64,000 nt of DNA from Chelatococcus sp. HY11 (GTDB lineage: Bacteria > Pseudomonadota > Alphaproteobacteria > Rhizobiales > Beijerinckiaceae), in NCBI RefSeq assembly GCF_018398335.1, contig NZ_JAHBRX010000001.1, positions 558,001-622,000 of the forward strand. Direction: 5' to 3'. Below, one piece after another: positions 18,910 through 28,864 of the stretch (its first letter is position 1; each line of letters opens with the position of its first letter). The notes under the pieces were generated by a model that was given only the letters and a program-made list of their open reading frames with translations, was not told the DNA's origin and did not search any database. The position numbers and the translations under genes are program-made.

Positions 18910-19226
18910 TGGCCGCGAAGATCAAGAAGGGCGACAAGGTCGTCGTTCTCACCGGCCGCGACAAGGGCAAGTCGGGCGAGGTGGTGCAGGTTCTTCCCAA
19001 GGAAGAGCGCGCCCTGGTGCGCGGCGTGAACATCGTGAAGCGCCATCAGCGCCAGACGGCGAATTCCGAGGGCGGCATCATCTCCAAGGAAGCGCCGCTC
19101 CACCTGTCGAATATCGCATTGGCGGACCCCAAGGACGGCAAGGCGACCCGCGTTGGGTTCAAGACTTTGGACGACGGGCGCAAGGTGCGTGTCGCCAAGC
19201 GTTCGGGAGAACTGATCGATGGCTGA
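18909..19226 (+). CDS. rplX: 50S ribosomal protein L24
   Basis: Assembly-initiator protein of the large subunit, 105 residues. The N-terminal KOW motif reads [21 protein letters not shown] use the ATG at 18909; a GTG one codon earlier is the alternative. Its 3' end overlaps the start of rplE by 8 bases, so translation is probably coupled. Confidence 0.97.
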   Translation: MAAKIKKGDKVVVLTGRDKGKSGEVVQVLPKEERALVRGVNIVKRHQRQTANSEGGIISKEAPLHLSNIALADPKDGKATRVGFKTLDDGRKVRVAKRSGELIDG

Positions 19227-19794
19227 GGCTGCTCAGGATCTCGGCGTCGGCTATGTGCCGCGCCTGAGGAAGCACTACGACGAGGTCATTCGCGAGAAGC
19301 TCGTCGAGGAGTTCGGCTACAAGAACCGTATGCAGGTTCCGACGATCGAGAAGATCGTTCTGAACATGGGCGTCGGCGAGGCCGTGAATGATTCCAAGAA
19401 GGCGTCTGTGGCGGCGGCTGACCTGGCTCTGATCGCCGGTCAGAAGCCTGTCGTGACCCGGGCCCGCAAGGCTATCGCGACTTTCAAGGTCCGCGAGAAC
19501 ATGCCGATCGGAGCCAAGGTGACGCTGCGCAAGGAGCGGATGTACGAGTTCATCGATCGTCTGGTGACGATCGCCCTGCCTCGCGTCCGTGACTTCCGGG
19601 GTCTCAACCCGAAGTCCTTCGACGGCCGCGGCAATTATGCTCTCGGGATCAAGGAGCACATCGTGTTCCCCGAGATCAACTACGATCGCGTCGAGCAGAT
19701 CTGGGGTATGGACATCATCGTCTGCACCTCGGCGAAGACCGATGATGAAGCGCGCGCGCTTCTCAAGCACTTCAACTTCCCGTTCCGGCAGTGA
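19219..19794 (+). CDS. rplE: 50S ribosomal protein L5
   Basis: 5S rRNA-binding protein of the central protuberance, 191 residues. A short N-terminal extension precedes [13 protein letters not shown]. The conserved [28 protein letters not shown] and [20 protein letters not shown] stretches are present. It overlaps rplX by 8 bases and is followed by rpsN after 33 bases. Confidence 0.98.
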   Translation: MAEAAQDLGVGYVPRLRKHYDEVIREKLVEEFGYKNRMQVPTIEKIVLNMGVGEAVNDSKKASVAAADLALIAGQKPVVTRARKAIATFKVRENMPIGAKVTLRKERMYEFIDRLVTIALPRVRDFRGLNPKSFDGRGNYALGIKEHIVFPEINYDRVEQIWGMDIIVCTSAKTDDEARALLKHFNFPFRQ

Positions 19795-19827
19795 GATTGC
19801 TCTCATACGCGGACACCGGAGATCAAT

Positions 19828-20133
19828 ATGGCTAAGAAGAGTTCAATCGAGAAGAACAAGCGGCGCGAGCGGCTTGTGAAGCAGTACGCGGGCAAGCGCG
19901 CTCGTCTGAAGGCCATCGCCAACGATCAGACGAAGTCGCCGGAAGAGCAGTTCGAGGCCCGCCTGAAGCTGGCTGAGCTGCCGCGCAACGCCAACCCGAC
20001 GCGCATTCGCAACCGTTGCGAAGTCACGGGCCGTCCGCGCGCGTTCTATCGCAAGCTCAAGATGTCGCGTATCGCGCTTCGCGAGCTGGGCTCGCAGGGG
20101 CTTGTCCCCGGCTTGGTCAAGTCGAGCTGGTAA
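19828..20133 (+). CDS. rpsN: 30S ribosomal protein S14, zinc-independent type
   Basis: Head protein of the small subunit, 101 residues. This is the long zinc-free form: there is a single cysteine (in [12 protein letters not shown]) and no CxxC pairs. The C-terminus [29 protein letters not shown] is typical. rpsH follows after 13 bases. Confidence 0.97.
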   Translation: MAKKSSIEKNKRRERLVKQYAGKRARLKAIANDQTKSPEEQFEARLKLAELPRNANPTRIRNRCEVTGRPRAFYRKLKMSRIALRELGSQGLVPGLVKSSW

Positions 20134-20146
20134 GGGAGGATCTGCG

Positions 20147-20545
20147 ATGTCGATCAATGATCCGCTAGGCGATATGCTCACCCGTATCCGCAACGCCCAG
20201 ATGCGGCGTCGCGGCAAGGTGGGAACGCCGGGTTCCAAGCTGCGCGCACGTGTTCTCGATGTGCTTCAGCAGGAAGGTTATATTCGCGGCTACTCGACGA
20301 CCGAGTACGGCAACGGCCGTACCGAGTTCGAGATCGAGCTGAAGTACTTCGACGGTACGCCTGTGATCCGTTCGATCCAGCGCGTGTCGAAGCCCGGCCG
20401 CCGCGTCTATGCCTCTGTCGATAACATGCCGCGCGTTGCGGATGGTCTCGGCATCACCATTCTCTCCACGCCCCGCGGCGTGATGGCCGATCACCAGGCC
20501 CGGGAGAATAACGTGGGCGGCGAAGTGCTCTGCAAGGTCTTCTGA
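20147..20545 (+). CDS. rpsH: 30S ribosomal protein S8
   Basis: Central-domain 16S rRNA-binding protein, 132 residues. The ATG at 20147 follows AGGGAGGA and gives [18 protein letters not shown]. An upstream in-frame ATG lies inside rpsN and is rejected. The C-terminal [31 protein letters not shown] is complete. In E. coli S8 represses spc translation. Confidence 0.97.
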   Translation: MSINDPLGDMLTRIRNAQMRRRGKVGTPGSKLRARVLDVLQQEGYIRGYSTTEYGNGRTEFEIELKYFDGTPVIRSIQRVSKPGRRVYASVDNMPRVADGLGITILSTPRGVMADHQARENNVGGEVLCKVF

Positions 20546-20580
20546 TCAGGCGGCACTGACAAACCACGGGAAAGACCATC

Positions 20581-21114
20581 ATGTCTCGTATTGGTAAGAA
20601 ACCAGTTCCTGTCCCGGCCGGCGTCACGGCGACCGTCGATGGACAGACTGTCAAGGTTAAGGGCTCGAAGGGCGAACTGTTCTTCGTCGTTCCCGATGAC
20701 GTCTCGGTGGTGCTCAACAACGGCGAGGTCAAGGTTGACCCGCGTGACGAGACCAAGCGCGCCCGCGCGCTGTGGGGCATGTCGCGCAGCCAGGTCGAGA
20801 ACCTGATCGTTGGTGTGTCGAAGGGCTTCGAGAAGAAGCTCGAGATCACCGGCGTCGGTTACAAGGCTGCGGTCGCTGGCAAGGTTCTCAAGTTGTCGCT
20901 CGGCTACAGCCACGACATCGACTTTGAGATCCCCGCTGGGCTCACGATCACGACGCCGAAGCCGACGGAGATCGTCGTCGCCGGCATCGACAAGCAGAAG
21001 GTCGGTCAGGCCGCTGCTGAGATCCGCGAGTTCCGCGGTCCCGAGCCCTATAAGGGCAAGGGCGTGAAATACGCCAACGAGTTCATCTTCCGCAAGGAAG
21101 GCAAGAAGAAGTAA
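20581..21114 (+). CDS. rplF: 50S ribosomal protein L6
   Basis: Large-subunit protein near the factor-binding site, 177 residues. [15 protein letters not shown] at the start, the [10 protein letters not shown] region and the C-terminal [20 protein letters not shown] are standard. Sits between rpsH and rplR with a 10-base gap to rplR. Confidence 0.98.
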   Translation: MSRIGKKPVPVPAGVTATVDGQTVKVKGSKGELFFVVPDDVSVVLNNGEVKVDPRDETKRARALWGMSRSQVENLIVGVSKGFEKKLEITGVGYKAAVAGKVLKLSLGYSHDIDFEIPAGLTITTPKPTEIVVAGIDKQKVGQAAAEIREFRGPEPYKGKGVKYANEFIFRKEGKKK

Positions 21115-21124
21115 GGGGCCGACC

Positions 21125-21487
21125 ATGGCGGAGAAACTCGGAACCACTGAGCGTCGCAAGGCGCGTGTTCGCCGCGCTCTGCGCGCTGCTGCGAACGGAC
21201 GGCCGCGTTTGTCGGTGCATCGCACCTCGAAGCAGATCTACGCCCAGGTTATCGACGATGTGGCCGGCCGCACGCTGGCTGCCGCGTCATCCCTGGAGAA
21301 GGATGTGCGCGAACAGCTGAAGAGCGGCGCCAACGTCGAGGCGGCGGCCGCGATCGGCAAGCTGATCGCGGAGCGTGCTGTTGCCGCTGGCGTCAAGGAC
21401 GTCATCTTCGATCGCGGCGCCTTCATTTATCACGGGCGTGTCAAGGCTTTGGCCGAAGCCGCGCGTGAAGGTGGCTTGAGCTTTTAA
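21125..21487 (+). CDS. rplR: 50S ribosomal protein L18
   Basis: 5S rRNA-binding protein, 120 residues. [18 protein letters not shown] and the C-terminal [25 protein letters not shown] are diagnostic. It is followed by an unusually long 182-base spacer with a strong hairpin before rpsE. Confidence 0.98.
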   Translation: MAEKLGTTERRKARVRRALRAAANGRPRLSVHRTSKQIYAQVIDDVAGRTLAAASSLEKDVREQLKSGANVEAAAAIGKLIAERAVAAGVKDVIFDRGAFIYHGRVKALAEAAREGGLSF

Positions 21488-21506
21488 TTCGACTTATTCA
21501 GGTCCG

Positions 21507-21551
21507 CCGCGTCACCGGGGCTTGTGCGAGAGCAAGCAACCGGTTACGCGG
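21507..21551 (+). other. Long hairpin between rplR and rpsE (attenuator-like)
   Basis: CCGCGTCACCGG (21507-21518) pairs with CCGGTTACGCGG (21540-21551) with a single mismatch. An inner stem GCTTG/CAAGC closes an 8-base loop. The T-rich stretch TCTTGTTTTT follows at 21555-21564. Terminators of this shape are unusual inside the spc operon, so it may attenuate the downstream half. Confidence 0.65.
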
Positions 21552-21669
21552 TGGTCTTGTTTTTGGGAATCGCGGATCTTGTTCTCGCGCTTCCCCGGTT
21601 CGAAAGCGGCGGATTTGGTGTGGTTCGAAGCGAGCGGGGCCGCCGCCCTGCGAAAGTGGAGACAAAGGT

Positions 21670-22239
21670 ATGGCGAGAGACCGTCAGCAGCCGCGTGACC
21701 GTGAGGAGCGCGACAGCGAGTTTGTAGATCGGTTGGTGCACATCAACCGTGTTGCCAAGGTCGTGAAGGGTGGCCGCCGTTTTGGATTCGCCGCCCTCGT
21801 GGTCGTCGGTGACCAGAAGGGCCGGGTCGGTTTCGGCCATGGCAAGGCCCGCGAAGTTCCGGAAGCGATCCGCAAGGCGACTGAAGCGGCCAAGCGCGCG
21901 CTCGTGCGCATCCCGCTGAAGGAAGGCCGGACGCTGCATCACGACGTTGCCGGCCGTTGGGGCGCGGGCAAGGTGATCCTGCGTGCAGCGCCAGCCGGTA
22001 CCGGTATCATCGCCGGTGGCCCGATGCGCGCCGTCTTCGAGACGCTCGGCATGCACGACGTCGTCGCGAAGTCGCTCGGTTCCTCGAACCCGTACAACCT
22101 GGTTCGCGCCACGATCGACGCGCTCAAGCGCGAAGATAGCCCGCGTTCCGTTGCGGCCCGCCGTGGCCTCAAGGTGTCCGCCCTCCAGTCCCGTCGTCGC
22201 GATGCTGATATGAGCGACGCGGCCGGCGCCGAAGCGTGA
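21670..22239 (+). CDS. rpsE: 30S ribosomal protein S5
   Basis: Small-subunit accuracy and mRNA-entry protein, 189 residues. The N-terminal double-stranded-RNA-binding fold shows [31 protein letters not shown] and the C-terminal domain [17 protein letters not shown]. The tail after about residue 165 is longer than in E. coli. RBS GTGGAG is a little distant from the ATG. Followed by rpmD after 13 bases. Confidence 0.98.
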   Translation: MARDRQQPRDREERDSEFVDRLVHINRVAKVVKGGRRFGFAALVVVGDQKGRVGFGHGKAREVPEAIRKATEAAKRALVRIPLKEGRTLHHDVAGRWGAGKVILRAAPAGTGIIAGGPMRAVFETLGMHDVVAKSLGSSNPYNLVRATIDALKREDSPRSVAARRGLKVSALQSRRRDADMSDAAGAEA

Positions 22240-22252
22240 GGAGGCTTGAACA

Positions 22253-22465
22253 ATGGCTCAATCCTCTCAGAAGAAGACCGTCACGGTCGAGCAGATCGGT
22301 AGCCCGATCCGCCGCGTCGCCGCGCAGCGTGCAACGCTGATCGGCCTGGGTCTCAACAAGCTTCACCGTCGTTCGGTTCTCGAGGACACACCGGCTGTCC
22401 GCGGGATGATCGACAAGGTTCGTCACCTCGTGCGCGTCGTTGAAGACACGCCGGCAGCACGGTGA
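22253..22465 (+). CDS. rpmD: 50S ribosomal protein L30
   Basis: Small large-subunit protein, 70 residues. The core [33 protein letters not shown] is typical of alphaproteobacterial L30. GAGGAGG precedes the ATG. rplO starts 11 bases after its stop. Confidence 0.96.
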   Translation: MAQSSQKKTVTVEQIGSPIRRVAAQRATLIGLGLNKLHRRSVLEDTPAVRGMIDKVRHLVRVVEDTPAAR

Positions 22466-22476
22466 GGAGAATGTCG

Positions 22477-22956
22477 ATGAAACTTACAGACATTCGCGAT
22501 AATCCCGGCGCAACCAAGGGCCGCATGCGTGTCGGCCGTGGTATCGGCTCGGGCAAGGGCAAAACCGGCGGCCGCGGCGTCAAGGGTCAGAAGTCCCGTT
22601 CAGGCGTCGCCATCAAGGGCTTCGAGGGCGGGCAGATGCCCATCCATCGTCGCCTCCCGAAGCGCGGCTTCTGGAACCCCTTCCGGCGCGACCTCAACGA
22701 GGTTAACGTCGGCCGGGTTCAGGCGGCCGTCGACGCGGGCAAGCTCGATGTGGCGAGCCCCGTCACCCTGGAAGTGCTGATCGCGGCGGGCGTCGTTTCC
22801 AAGGCGCGCGACGGGGTCAAGATCCTGGGGCAGGGTGAACTGACGTCGAAGCTTATCTTCGAGGTGGCCGGCGCGTCGAAGTCAGCGATCGCCGCTATCG
22901 AGAAGGTGGGCGGCTCGGTGAAAATTCTGAGCGCTGCAGCACCTGCAGAAGCGTAG
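22477..22956 (+). CDS. rplO: 50S ribosomal protein L15
   Basis: Late-assembly large-subunit protein, 159 residues. I prefer the ATG at 22477 ([11 protein letters not shown]) because GAGGAG at 22464-22469 is 7 bases upstream. The ATG at 22471 is only one base from that site. The glycine-rich [24 protein letters not shown] region is standard. Followed by a structured spacer and secY. Confidence 0.96.
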   Translation: MKLTDIRDNPGATKGRMRVGRGIGSGKGKTGGRGVKGQKSRSGVAIKGFEGGQMPIHRRLPKRGFWNPFRRDLNEVNVGRVQAAVDAGKLDVASPVTLEVLIAAGVVSKARDGVKILGQGELTSKLIFEVAGASKSAIAAIEKVGGSVKILSAAAPAEA

Positions 22957-22976
22957 GCGAACCCCTATCTAAGCCA

Positions 22977-23017
22977 GTGGCGGCGGGGCACCCTTGTCGG
23001 GTAGCCGGCGCCGCCAC
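22977..23017 (+). other. Hairpin in the secY leader
   Basis: GTGGCGGCG (22977-22985) pairs perfectly with CGCCGCCAC (23009-23017). Inner pairs GGC/GCC and ACCC/GGGT extend the stem to a TTGTC loop. It ends 25 bases before the secY ATG and could modulate SecY level or protect the mRNA. Confidence 0.55.
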
Positions 23018-23042
23018 GAAGCCTTTGCGGGATTGATCATCG

Positions 23043-24383
23043 ATGGCGTCGGCAGCTGAACAGCTTGCAGCAAATCTAAACTTCGGGGCTCTGGCGAAGG
23101 CCGAGGAACTCAAGAAGCGCATCTGGTTTACGCTGGGTGCGCTTCTCGTGTATCGGCTTGGCACCTATATCCCGCTTCCCGGCATCAATCCGGAAGCGGT
23201 CGCCGAGCTTTTCCGCCAGACGCAGGGCGGTGTCCTGGGGCTGTTCAACATGTTCTCGGGCGGAGCGGTTAGCCGTATGGCTATCTTCTCGCTCAACATC
23301 ATGCCGTATATCTCGGCATCGATCATCATCCAGCTGCTGACCAGCGTCGTTCCCACGCTCGAGGCCCTCAAGAAAGAGGGCGAGCAGGGACGCAAGGTCA
23401 TCAACCAGTATACCCGCTATCTCACGGTCATTCTGGCGGTGTTCCAGGCCTATGGCATTTCGATCGGCCTCGAAGGCTCTGGGAACATGGTGGCCGACCC
23501 GGGCGTGTTCTTCCGGATCACGACGGTCATCACCTTGACCGGCGGCACGATGTTCCTGATGTGGCTCGGCGAGCAGATCACCTCTCGCGGCATCGGCAAC
23601 GGAACGTCGTTGATCATCTTCGCGGGCATCGTCGCGGAGCTGCCTCAGGCTATCGCCGGGACGCTTGAGCTCGGCCGTCAGGGCGCTGTCTCGACGGGCC
23701 TGATCCTCGGCGTCATCGTGATGGCGGTCGCCTGTATCGCGTTGATCGTCTACATGGAGCGCGCCCAGCGCCGCCTGCTCATCAACTACCCGAAGCGTCA
23801 GGTCGGCAATAAGCTGTACGAGGGGCAAAGTTCGTTCCTGCCGCTCAAGCTGAATACGGCTGGCGTTATTCCGCCCATCTTTGCCTCGTCGCTCCTTCTG
23901 CTGCCCACCACATTCGCGAGCTTCTCGCAGGCGCAGGGCGGCGGCACAGGCATTCTGGCGACGCTCTCGACCTATCTCGCGCACGGTCGTCCGCTCTATA
24001 TGATCCTGTATGTGCTGTTGATCGTGTTTTTCGCGTTCTTCTATACGGCGATCGTGTTCAATCCGAACGAGACCGCGGACAATCTCAAGAAGCACGGCGG
24101 CTTCATCCCCGGCATCCGGCCTGGCGACCGCACGGCGCAGTACATCGACTACGTGCTCACGCGCATCACCGTGGTCGGTGCGGCCTACCTCGCTTTGATC
24201 TGCTTGATCCCTGAGGTCCTGATTTCCTATGCGGCGCTTCCCTTCTATTTTGGCGGCACATCGCTGCTGATCGTGGTCAGCGTCACGATGGACACGGTGG
24301 CGCAGGTGCACGGGCATCTGTTGGCCCATCAGTATGAAGGGCTCATCAAGAAGTCGAAGTTGAAGGGGGCAAGGCGGAAATGA
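23043..24383 (+). CDS. secY: Protein translocase subunit SecY
   Basis: Central channel of the Sec translocon in the cytoplasmic membrane, 446 residues with about ten predicted membrane helices. TM1 is near [21 protein letters not shown], the plug-region sequence [19 protein letters not shown] follows, and later comes the conserved [17 protein letters not shown]. Its stop overlaps the adk start as ATGA, so the two are translationally coupled. Confidence 0.98.
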   Translation: MASAAEQLAANLNFGALAKAEELKKRIWFTLGALLVYRLGTYIPLPGINPEAVAELFRQTQGGVLGLFNMFSGGAVSRMAIFSLNIMPYISASIIIQLLTSVVPTLEALKKEGEQGRKVINQYTRYLTVILAVFQAYGISIGLEGSGNMVADPGVFFRITTVITLTGGTMFLMWLGEQITSRGIGNGTSLIIFAGIVAELPQAIAGTLELGRQGAVSTGLILGVIVMAVACIALIVYMERAQRRLLINYPKRQVGNKLYEGQSSFLPLKLNTAGVIPPIFASSLLLLPTTFASFSQAQGGGTGILATLSTYLAHGRPLYMILYVLLIVFFAFFYTAIVFNPNETADNLKKHGGFIPGIRPGDRTAQYIDYVLTRITVVGAAYLALICLIPEVLISYAALPFYFGGTSLLIVVSVTMDTVAQVHGHLLAHQYEGLIKKSKLKGARRK

Positions 24384-24961
24384 GACTGATCCTACTCGGA
24401 CCTCCGGGTGCCGGTAAGGGCACGCAGGCGGCGCGTCTGGTGGAACGCCACGGTATTCCGCAGCTGTCGACGGGCGACATGTTGCGGGCCGCGGTTGCGG
24501 CCAAGACACCCGTCGGCCTGCAGGCGAAGGAGTTGATGGATCAGGGGGCGCTTGTCCCCGACGATCTCGTCGTTTCGATCGTCGCCTCGCGCATCGAGGA
24601 GCCCGACGCGCGCAAGGGGTTCATTCTCGACGGTTTTCCGCGGACGGTTGGACAGGCTGACGCCCTCGACCGCATGCTTGAGCAGAAGGGCATGCAGCTC
24701 GATGCCATCATCGAGTTGAAGGTCGACGAGGGGATTCTCGTGGACCGGATCGTTCGGCGGGCCAGGGAGGCCGAGGAGCGTGGCGAGCCCGTGCGTCGGG
24801 ACGACAATCCCGAGGTCTTCCGGACGAGGCTTGAGGCCTACCGGCAGCAGACCGCGCCGCTGACCGACTACTATGGCAGCAAGGGCACCTTGCGCACGGT
24901 GGACGGAATGGCACCTATCGATGATGTCACCACGGCGATTCGCTCGATCGTTGGCGGCTGA
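24380..24961 (+). CDS. adk: Adenylate kinase
   Basis: Catalyses ATP + AMP = 2 ADP, setting the adenylate pool. 193 residues with the P-loop GPPGAGKGT at residues 7-15, the AMP-binding [10 protein letters not shown] and the [11 protein letters not shown] motif. The LID between [23 protein letters not shown] and the C-terminus is the short form without zinc cysteines, which explains the length compared with the 214-residue E. coli enzyme. Coupled to secY by an ATGA overlap. Confidence 0.97.
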   Translation: MRLILLGPPGAGKGTQAARLVERHGIPQLSTGDMLRAAVAAKTPVGLQAKELMDQGALVPDDLVVSIVASRIEEPDARKGFILDGFPRTVGQADALDRMLEQKGMQLDAIIELKVDEGILVDRIVRRAREAEERGEPVRRDDNPEVFRTRLEAYRQQTAPLTDYYGSKGTLRTVDGMAPIDDVTTAIRSIVGG

Positions 24962-24976
24962 ATTCGATAGATAAGG

Positions 24977-25005
24977 TTGACGAAACTTGTATGAACGCCT
25001 AAAGA
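24977..25005 (+). promoter_or_regulatory. Possible promoter for the alpha block
   Basis: TTGACG (24977-24982) and TAAAGA (25000-25005) are 17 bases apart, 178 bases upstream of rpsM. The -10 is weak. It would allow the alpha block to be transcribed separately from spc. Confidence 0.35.
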
Positions 25006-25101
25006 CAGGAATCTGCCGACGTTAGTCTGTGACCGAGCCGGTGTCCTGAGCAAAAGGGGTGCCGGCCGGTGTTGTCGTGTGGGCCGTTCGCAAGACTATT
25101 C

Positions 25102-25155
25102 CTCCGGGGTATCCCGGAGTTGGCACATTATCGAACCGCATGAAGCTCCGGCTTC
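25102..25155 (+). other. Hairpins in the rpsM leader
   Basis: CTCCGGG (25102-25108) pairs with CCCGGAG (25113-25119) around GTAT, and GAAGC pairs with GCTTC at about 25142-25155. They lie within the 221-base adk-rpsM spacer. In E. coli S4 binds a leader here, but rpsD is not in this block, so the role is open. Confidence 0.45.
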
Positions 25156-25182
25156 GATGTTAAGGGTTGAGGAGACTGGAAC

Positions 25183-25551
25183 GTGGCCCGTATCGCAGGC
25201 GTCAACATTCCGACGAACAAGCGCGTGGTGATCGCGCTGCAGTATATTCACGGTATCGGTGCCAGGAAGGCGCAGGAGATCAGCGAGAAGGTCGGCATTC
25301 CGGCTGATCGTCGCGTGAACCAGCTGACCGACCAGGAAGTGCTGCAGATCCGCGAGACTATCGATCGTGATTATCTGGTCGAGGGTGATCTCCGTCGCGA
25401 TGTGTCGATGAACATCAAGCGTCTGATGGACCTTGGTTGCTACCGTGGCCTGCGTCACCGCCGCAGCCTTCCGGTACGCGGCCAGCGCACGCACACCAAT
25501 GCGCGCACCCGCAAGGGCAAGGCCAAGCCGATCGCCGGTAAGAAGAAGTAA
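25183..25551 (+). CDS. rpsM: 30S ribosomal protein S13
   Basis: Head protein contacting the P-site tRNA and the large subunit, 122 residues. It starts at GTG, supported by GAGGAG upstream and the standard [22 protein letters not shown]. The C-terminal [24 protein letters not shown] is complete. First gene of the alpha block; rpmJ, often upstream in other bacteria, is absent. Confidence 0.97.
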   Translation: MARIAGVNIPTNKRVVIALQYIHGIGARKAQEISEKVGIPADRRVNQLTDQEVLQIRETIDRDYLVEGDLRRDVSMNIKRLMDLGCYRGLRHRRSLPVRGQRTHTNARTRKGKAKPIAGKKK

Positions 25552-25705
25552 TCGGTTGCGGGCGCGCTGCTCGTCTGTCGGTTAAGTCGTTTGACCCCAG
25601 GCCCGCATGGTGTCTGGGGTGGTTGTCATGGTTGCCGGATGTTCCGGCATTTGTCCCGAGCGCCTGGTATCACGGGCGCGCTTGAAGGATTGGATAGAAG
25701 AGACA

Positions 25706-26095
25706 ATGGCAAGAGAAGTCGCCCGCGTCCGCCGTCGCGAACGTAAGAATATCGTGTCTGGCGTCGCCCATGTGATCGCCTCGTTCAACAACACGATGAT
25801 CACCATCACCGATGCTCAGGGCAACACCATTTCCTGGTCGTCCGCCGGTTCGATGGGTTTCAAGGGGTCGCGCAAGTCGACCCCCTACGCGGCGCAGGTT
25901 GCGGCTGAAGATGCGGCGCGCAAGGCTGCCGAGCACGGCATGCGCATGCTTGAGGTCGAGGTGTCCGGCCCTGGTTCGGGACGTGAGTCGGCGCTCCGTG
26001 CGCTGCAGTCGGTCGGCTTCACGGTGACGTCGATCCGTGATGTTACGCCGATCCCCCATAACGGTTGCCGTCCGCGCAAGCGTCGTCGCGTCTGA
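25706..26095 (+). CDS. rpsK: 30S ribosomal protein S11
   Basis: Platform protein of the 30S subunit near the E site, 129 residues. The ATG at 25706 gives [15 protein letters not shown]; an in-frame ATG about 100 bases upstream adds residues absent from the family. [22 protein letters not shown] and the terminal [18 protein letters not shown] are diagnostic. A 154-base spacer precedes it and a 234-base spacer separates it from rpoA. Confidence 0.97.
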   Translation: MAREVARVRRRERKNIVSGVAHVIASFNNTMITITDAQGNTISWSSAGSMGFKGSRKSTPYAAQVAAEDAARKAAEHGMRMLEVEVSGPGSGRESALRALQSVGFTVTSIRDVTPIPHNGCRPRKRRRV

Positions 26096-26329
26096 CGCGG
26101 TCGCAGGCGTATCGCTTTCGATCGAGCCGGGCGTCAATTCGGGCGTAACCGGCTTTCGTCGGATGCGATATGCGGCAGACCGGTGAATTCATGCGGTTTC
26201 GGATTTCACTCCCGCTGGACTGATATTCGGACCGCCAAGGCAGTGCAGGCTGTCGCATAACGTTGGCTTTGATCAGACGGAGCGATTGGATGGCGCCGTT
26301 TGATCTTTGGACTGGCATGAGGTGCGGTC

Positions 26330-27346
26330 GTGATCCAGAAGAATTGGCAAGAACTGATCAAGCCGAGCAAGCTTGACGTCACCCCCGGAGACGATCCGAA
26401 GCGGATTGCGACGGTGGTCGCCGAGCCGCTGGAACGCGGGTTCGGTCTGACGCTCGGCAATGCCTTGCGCCGGGTGCTGCTGTCGTCGCTGCAGGGCGGC
26501 GCCGTGACCGCCGTCCATATCGACGGTGTGCTGCACGAGTTTTCATCGATCGCCGGTGTCCGCGAGGACGTCACGGACATCGTCCTCAACATCAAGATGA
26601 TTTCAATCAAGATGCAGGGCGAGGGTCCGAAGCGGATGGCGCTGCGCAAGCAGGGACCGGGACCGGTCTTCGCGGGTGATATCGCGACCGTCGGCGATGT
26701 GCAGATCCTCAATCCGGAACTCGTGCTGTGTACGCTCGACGACGGTGCCGAGATCCGCATGGAGTTCACGGTCAACACCGGCAAGGGCTATGTCCCGGCC
26801 GAGCGTAACCGTCCTGAGGACGCGCCGATCGGCCTTATCGCCGTCGACGCGTTGTACAGCCCTGTCAAGAAGGTCTCCTACCGGGTTGAGAACACCCGTG
26901 AGGGCCAGATCCTCGACTATGACAAGCTGACCATGACGGTCGAGACGAACGGCTCGGTGTCGGCCGAGGACGCAGTTGCTTATGCGGCCCGTATCCTCCA
27001 GGACCAGCTGGCGGTCTTCGTCAATTTCGAGGAGCCGCGCCGCGAGGAGACCTCGATCTCCACGCCGCAGCTGCCTTTCAACCCGGCTCTCCTCAAGAAG
27101 GTGGACGAGCTCGAGTTGTCCGTGCGCTCCGCGAATTGCCTGAAGAACGACAACATCGTCTACATCGGCGACCTGATCCAGAAGACGGAAGCCGAGATGC
27201 TGCGGACGCCGAACTTCGGGCGCAAGTCTCTGAACGAGATAAAGGAAGTGCTGGCCTCGATGGGGCTGCACCTTGGCATGGAAGTTACCGGCTGGCCGCC
27301 GGACAACATCGAAGAGCTCGCGAAGCGCTTCGAAGAGCACTACTGA
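26330..27346 (+). CDS. rpoA: DNA-directed RNA polymerase subunit alpha
   Basis: Alpha subunit that dimerises to scaffold core assembly and contacts activators and UP elements; 338 residues. The GTG start gives [17 protein letters not shown]. The N-terminal domain has [22 protein letters not shown], and the C-terminal domain from about residue 250 has [28 protein letters not shown] hairpin lies between it and rplQ. Confidence 0.98.
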   Translation: MIQKNWQELIKPSKLDVTPGDDPKRIATVVAEPLERGFGLTLGNALRRVLLSSLQGGAVTAVHIDGVLHEFSSIAGVREDVTDIVLNIKMISIKMQGEGPKRMALRKQGPGPVFAGDIATVGDVQILNPELVLCTLDDGAEIRMEFTVNTGKGYVPAERNRPEDAPIGLIAVDALYSPVKKVSYRVENTREGQILDYDKLTMTVETNGSVSAEDAVAYAARILQDQLAVFVNFEEPRREETSISTPQLPFNPALLKKVDELELSVRSANCLKNDNIVYIGDLIQKTEAEMLRTPNFGRKSLNEIKEVLASMGLHLGMEVTGWPPDNIEELAKRFEEHY

Positions 27347-27354
27347 TCACTACG

Positions 27355-27375
27355 GAGCCGGCCTCAAGCCGGCTC
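27355..27375 (+). other. Hairpin between rpoA and rplQ
   Basis: GAGCCGGC (27355-27362) pairs perfectly with GCCGGCTC (27368-27375) around CTCAA, 8 bases after the rpoA stop. It is followed by TCTC rather than a T-run, so termination would be partial at most. Confidence 0.55.
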
Positions 27376-27473
27376 TCTCATGAAGCACGCTGCCGGGGCC
27401 CGATAGCCGGGCCCGCGGATATCAGCAGCGACCGTTCCGTGGCACGGCGGTCGTACAAACAAGGAGATGCCAG

Positions 27474-27899
27474 ATGCGTCACGGTTTCGCTCACCGCCGG
27501 TTCAACCGCTCCGCCGAACACCGCAAGGCGATGTTCGCCAATATGTCTGCCGCCCTTATCAAGCACGAGCAGATCGTCACCACGCTCCCGAAGGCCAAGG
27601 ACCTGCGTCCGGTCGTCGAGAAGCTGATCACGCTCGGCAAGCGCGGCGATCTGCATGCGCGTCGCCAGGCGATTGCGCAGGTTCGCGATGTGGCTGTCGT
27701 GAAGAAGCTGTTCGAGGTGCTCGGCCCGCGCTACAAGGAGCGCAACGGCGGTTACACCCGCGTGCTCAAGGCCGGCTTCCGTTACGGCGATGGCGCGCCG
27801 ATGGCCGTGATCGAGTTTGTCGATCGCGACGTCGATGCGAAGGGTCTGGATTCCGGCCCGAGCCAGAATCACGAGGTCGTCGAGAGCGACGCTGCGTAA
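27474..27899 (+). CDS. rplQ: 50S ribosomal protein L17
   Basis: Large-subunit protein near the tunnel exit, 141 residues. [24 protein letters not shown] and the [26 protein letters not shown] block are diagnostic. RBS AAGGAG. Last gene of the ribosomal superoperon, followed by a clear terminator. Confidence 0.98.
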   Translation: MRHGFAHRRFNRSAEHRKAMFANMSAALIKHEQIVTTLPKAKDLRPVVEKLITLGKRGDLHARRQAIAQVRDVAVVKKLFEVLGPRYKERNGGYTRVLKAGFRYGDGAPMAVIEFVDRDVDAKGLDSGPSQNHEVVESDAA

Positions 27900-27925
27900 T
27901 CCGCATCGGATTGCAGATTGGTCTG

Positions 27926-27950
27926 AGGGGCGGCTTCGAGCCGCCCTTTT
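27926..27950 (+). terminator. Terminator after rplQ
   Basis: GGGCGGC (27928-27934) pairs with GCCGCCC (27940-27946) around TTCGA and is followed by TTTTGCTTTT. This is a classical intrinsic terminator 26 bases after the rplQ stop and closes the alpha block. Confidence 0.85.
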
Positions 27951-28035
27951 GCTTTTCAGCGCGCTATGTCGCGCCAAAACCATTCGGACGTGAATGTGAT
28001 CGTCTGGTCCCATTCACGTCGATGAAGCGGCCCAT

Positions 28036-28089
28036 ATCTTGAACTTGGGCGGGATCTTGAACTTGGGCGGGATCTTGAACTTGGGTGAG
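28036..28089. repeat. 18-bp tandem repeat, 3 copies, upstream of the ankyrin gene
   Basis: Three 18-base units starting at 28036, 28054 and 28072, with consensus ATCTTGAACTTGGGCGGG; the third diverges at its 3' end. The unit length is six codons and the frame is open into the ankyrin gene, reading ILNLGG repeats. However, the best ribosome-binding site is downstream at 28144. Confidence 0.85.
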
Positions 28090-28143
28090 TCCGCGACCGA
28101 CGGTCTTGTCGTGGAGGTATCGCTGGCCGGGGAGGGACACCAT

Positions 28144-28851
28144 ATGAGGCTCAATCGCCGATCGCTGATGGCTGTCTCGACGGCCTTCGGACTTCTGGGA
28201 GCCGGACGGAGCGTGGCGGCCAGCAGCAGCTCGGCCTCTGGCGCGACAGGAAGGGATGCGATGCCCGGGCATTTTCTGGAGGCCGCCGCGCGCGGCGACA
28301 CCCGGACCGTGCAGCGTCTGCTCGGCGAGGGCGCCGTGGTGGACAGTCGCGATGGCCGGGGCCGCACGGCACTCCTCCTCGCCACGATCGCCGACAAGCC
28401 CGAGGTCGCGCGCCTGCTGATCGAGTCAGGCGCCGACGTGAACGCGCAGGATGAACAGCTGGACAGTCCCTATCTCTATGCGGGGGCTGCGGGACGGCTG
28501 GACATTCTCGCAATGACTTTGGCGGCGGGTGCCGACCTCAAAAGCACGAATCGTTATGGCGGTACGGCGTTGATCCCGGCCTGCGAGCGCGGCCATGTGG
28601 CTGTGGTGAAACTGCTGCTGGATAGCGGCGTTGATGCCGACCATGTCAATCGGCTCGGCTGGACGGGCCTGCTTGAGGCCGTGATCCTCGGCAATGGTGG
28701 TCCGGCGCATGTGGAGATCGTGCGCTTGCTCATCGACAAGGGAGCCGACGTCAATCTCGCGGACCGCGACGGGGTGACGGCCTTGCGGCACGCGCGCCGC
28801 AAGGGCCAGGCTGAGATCGTGCGGCTTCTAGAGCGCGCGGGAGCACGGTGA
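28144..28851 (+). CDS. Exported ankyrin-repeat protein
   Basis: 235-residue protein with an N-terminal export signal containing the pair RR in NRRSLM followed by a hydrophobic stretch (AVSTAFGLLGAG). This resembles a Tat signal, although the motif is not perfect. From about residue 42 to the end there are about six ankyrin repeats (for example DGRGRTALLLATIADKPEVA and NRYGGTALIPACERGHVAVV). Such proteins bind partner proteins; no enzymatic domain is visible. GGGAGGG just before the ATG at 28144 decides the start; the frame is open upstream through the 18-bp repeats. The stop region is an 11-bp tandem duplication and a hairpin follows. Confidence 0.85.
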   Translation: MRLNRRSLMAVSTAFGLLGAGRSVAASSSSASGATGRDAMPGHFLEAAARGDTRTVQRLLGEGAVVDSRDGRGRTALLLATIADKPEVARLLIESGADVNAQDEQLDSPYLYAGAAGRLDILAMTLAAGADLKSTNRYGGTALIPACERGHVAVVKLLLDSGVDADHVNRLGWTGLLEAVILGNGGPAHVEIVRLLIDKGADVNLADRDGVTALRHARRKGQAEIVRLLERAGAR

Positions 28852-28864
28852 CGGCACGGTGAGG
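28843..28864. repeat. 11-bp tandem duplication over the ankyrin gene stop
   Basis: GCACGGTGACG (28843-28853) is followed directly by GCACGGTGAGG (28854-28864). The TGA at 28849-28851 is the stop codon and is duplicated in the second copy. Confidence 0.75.
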
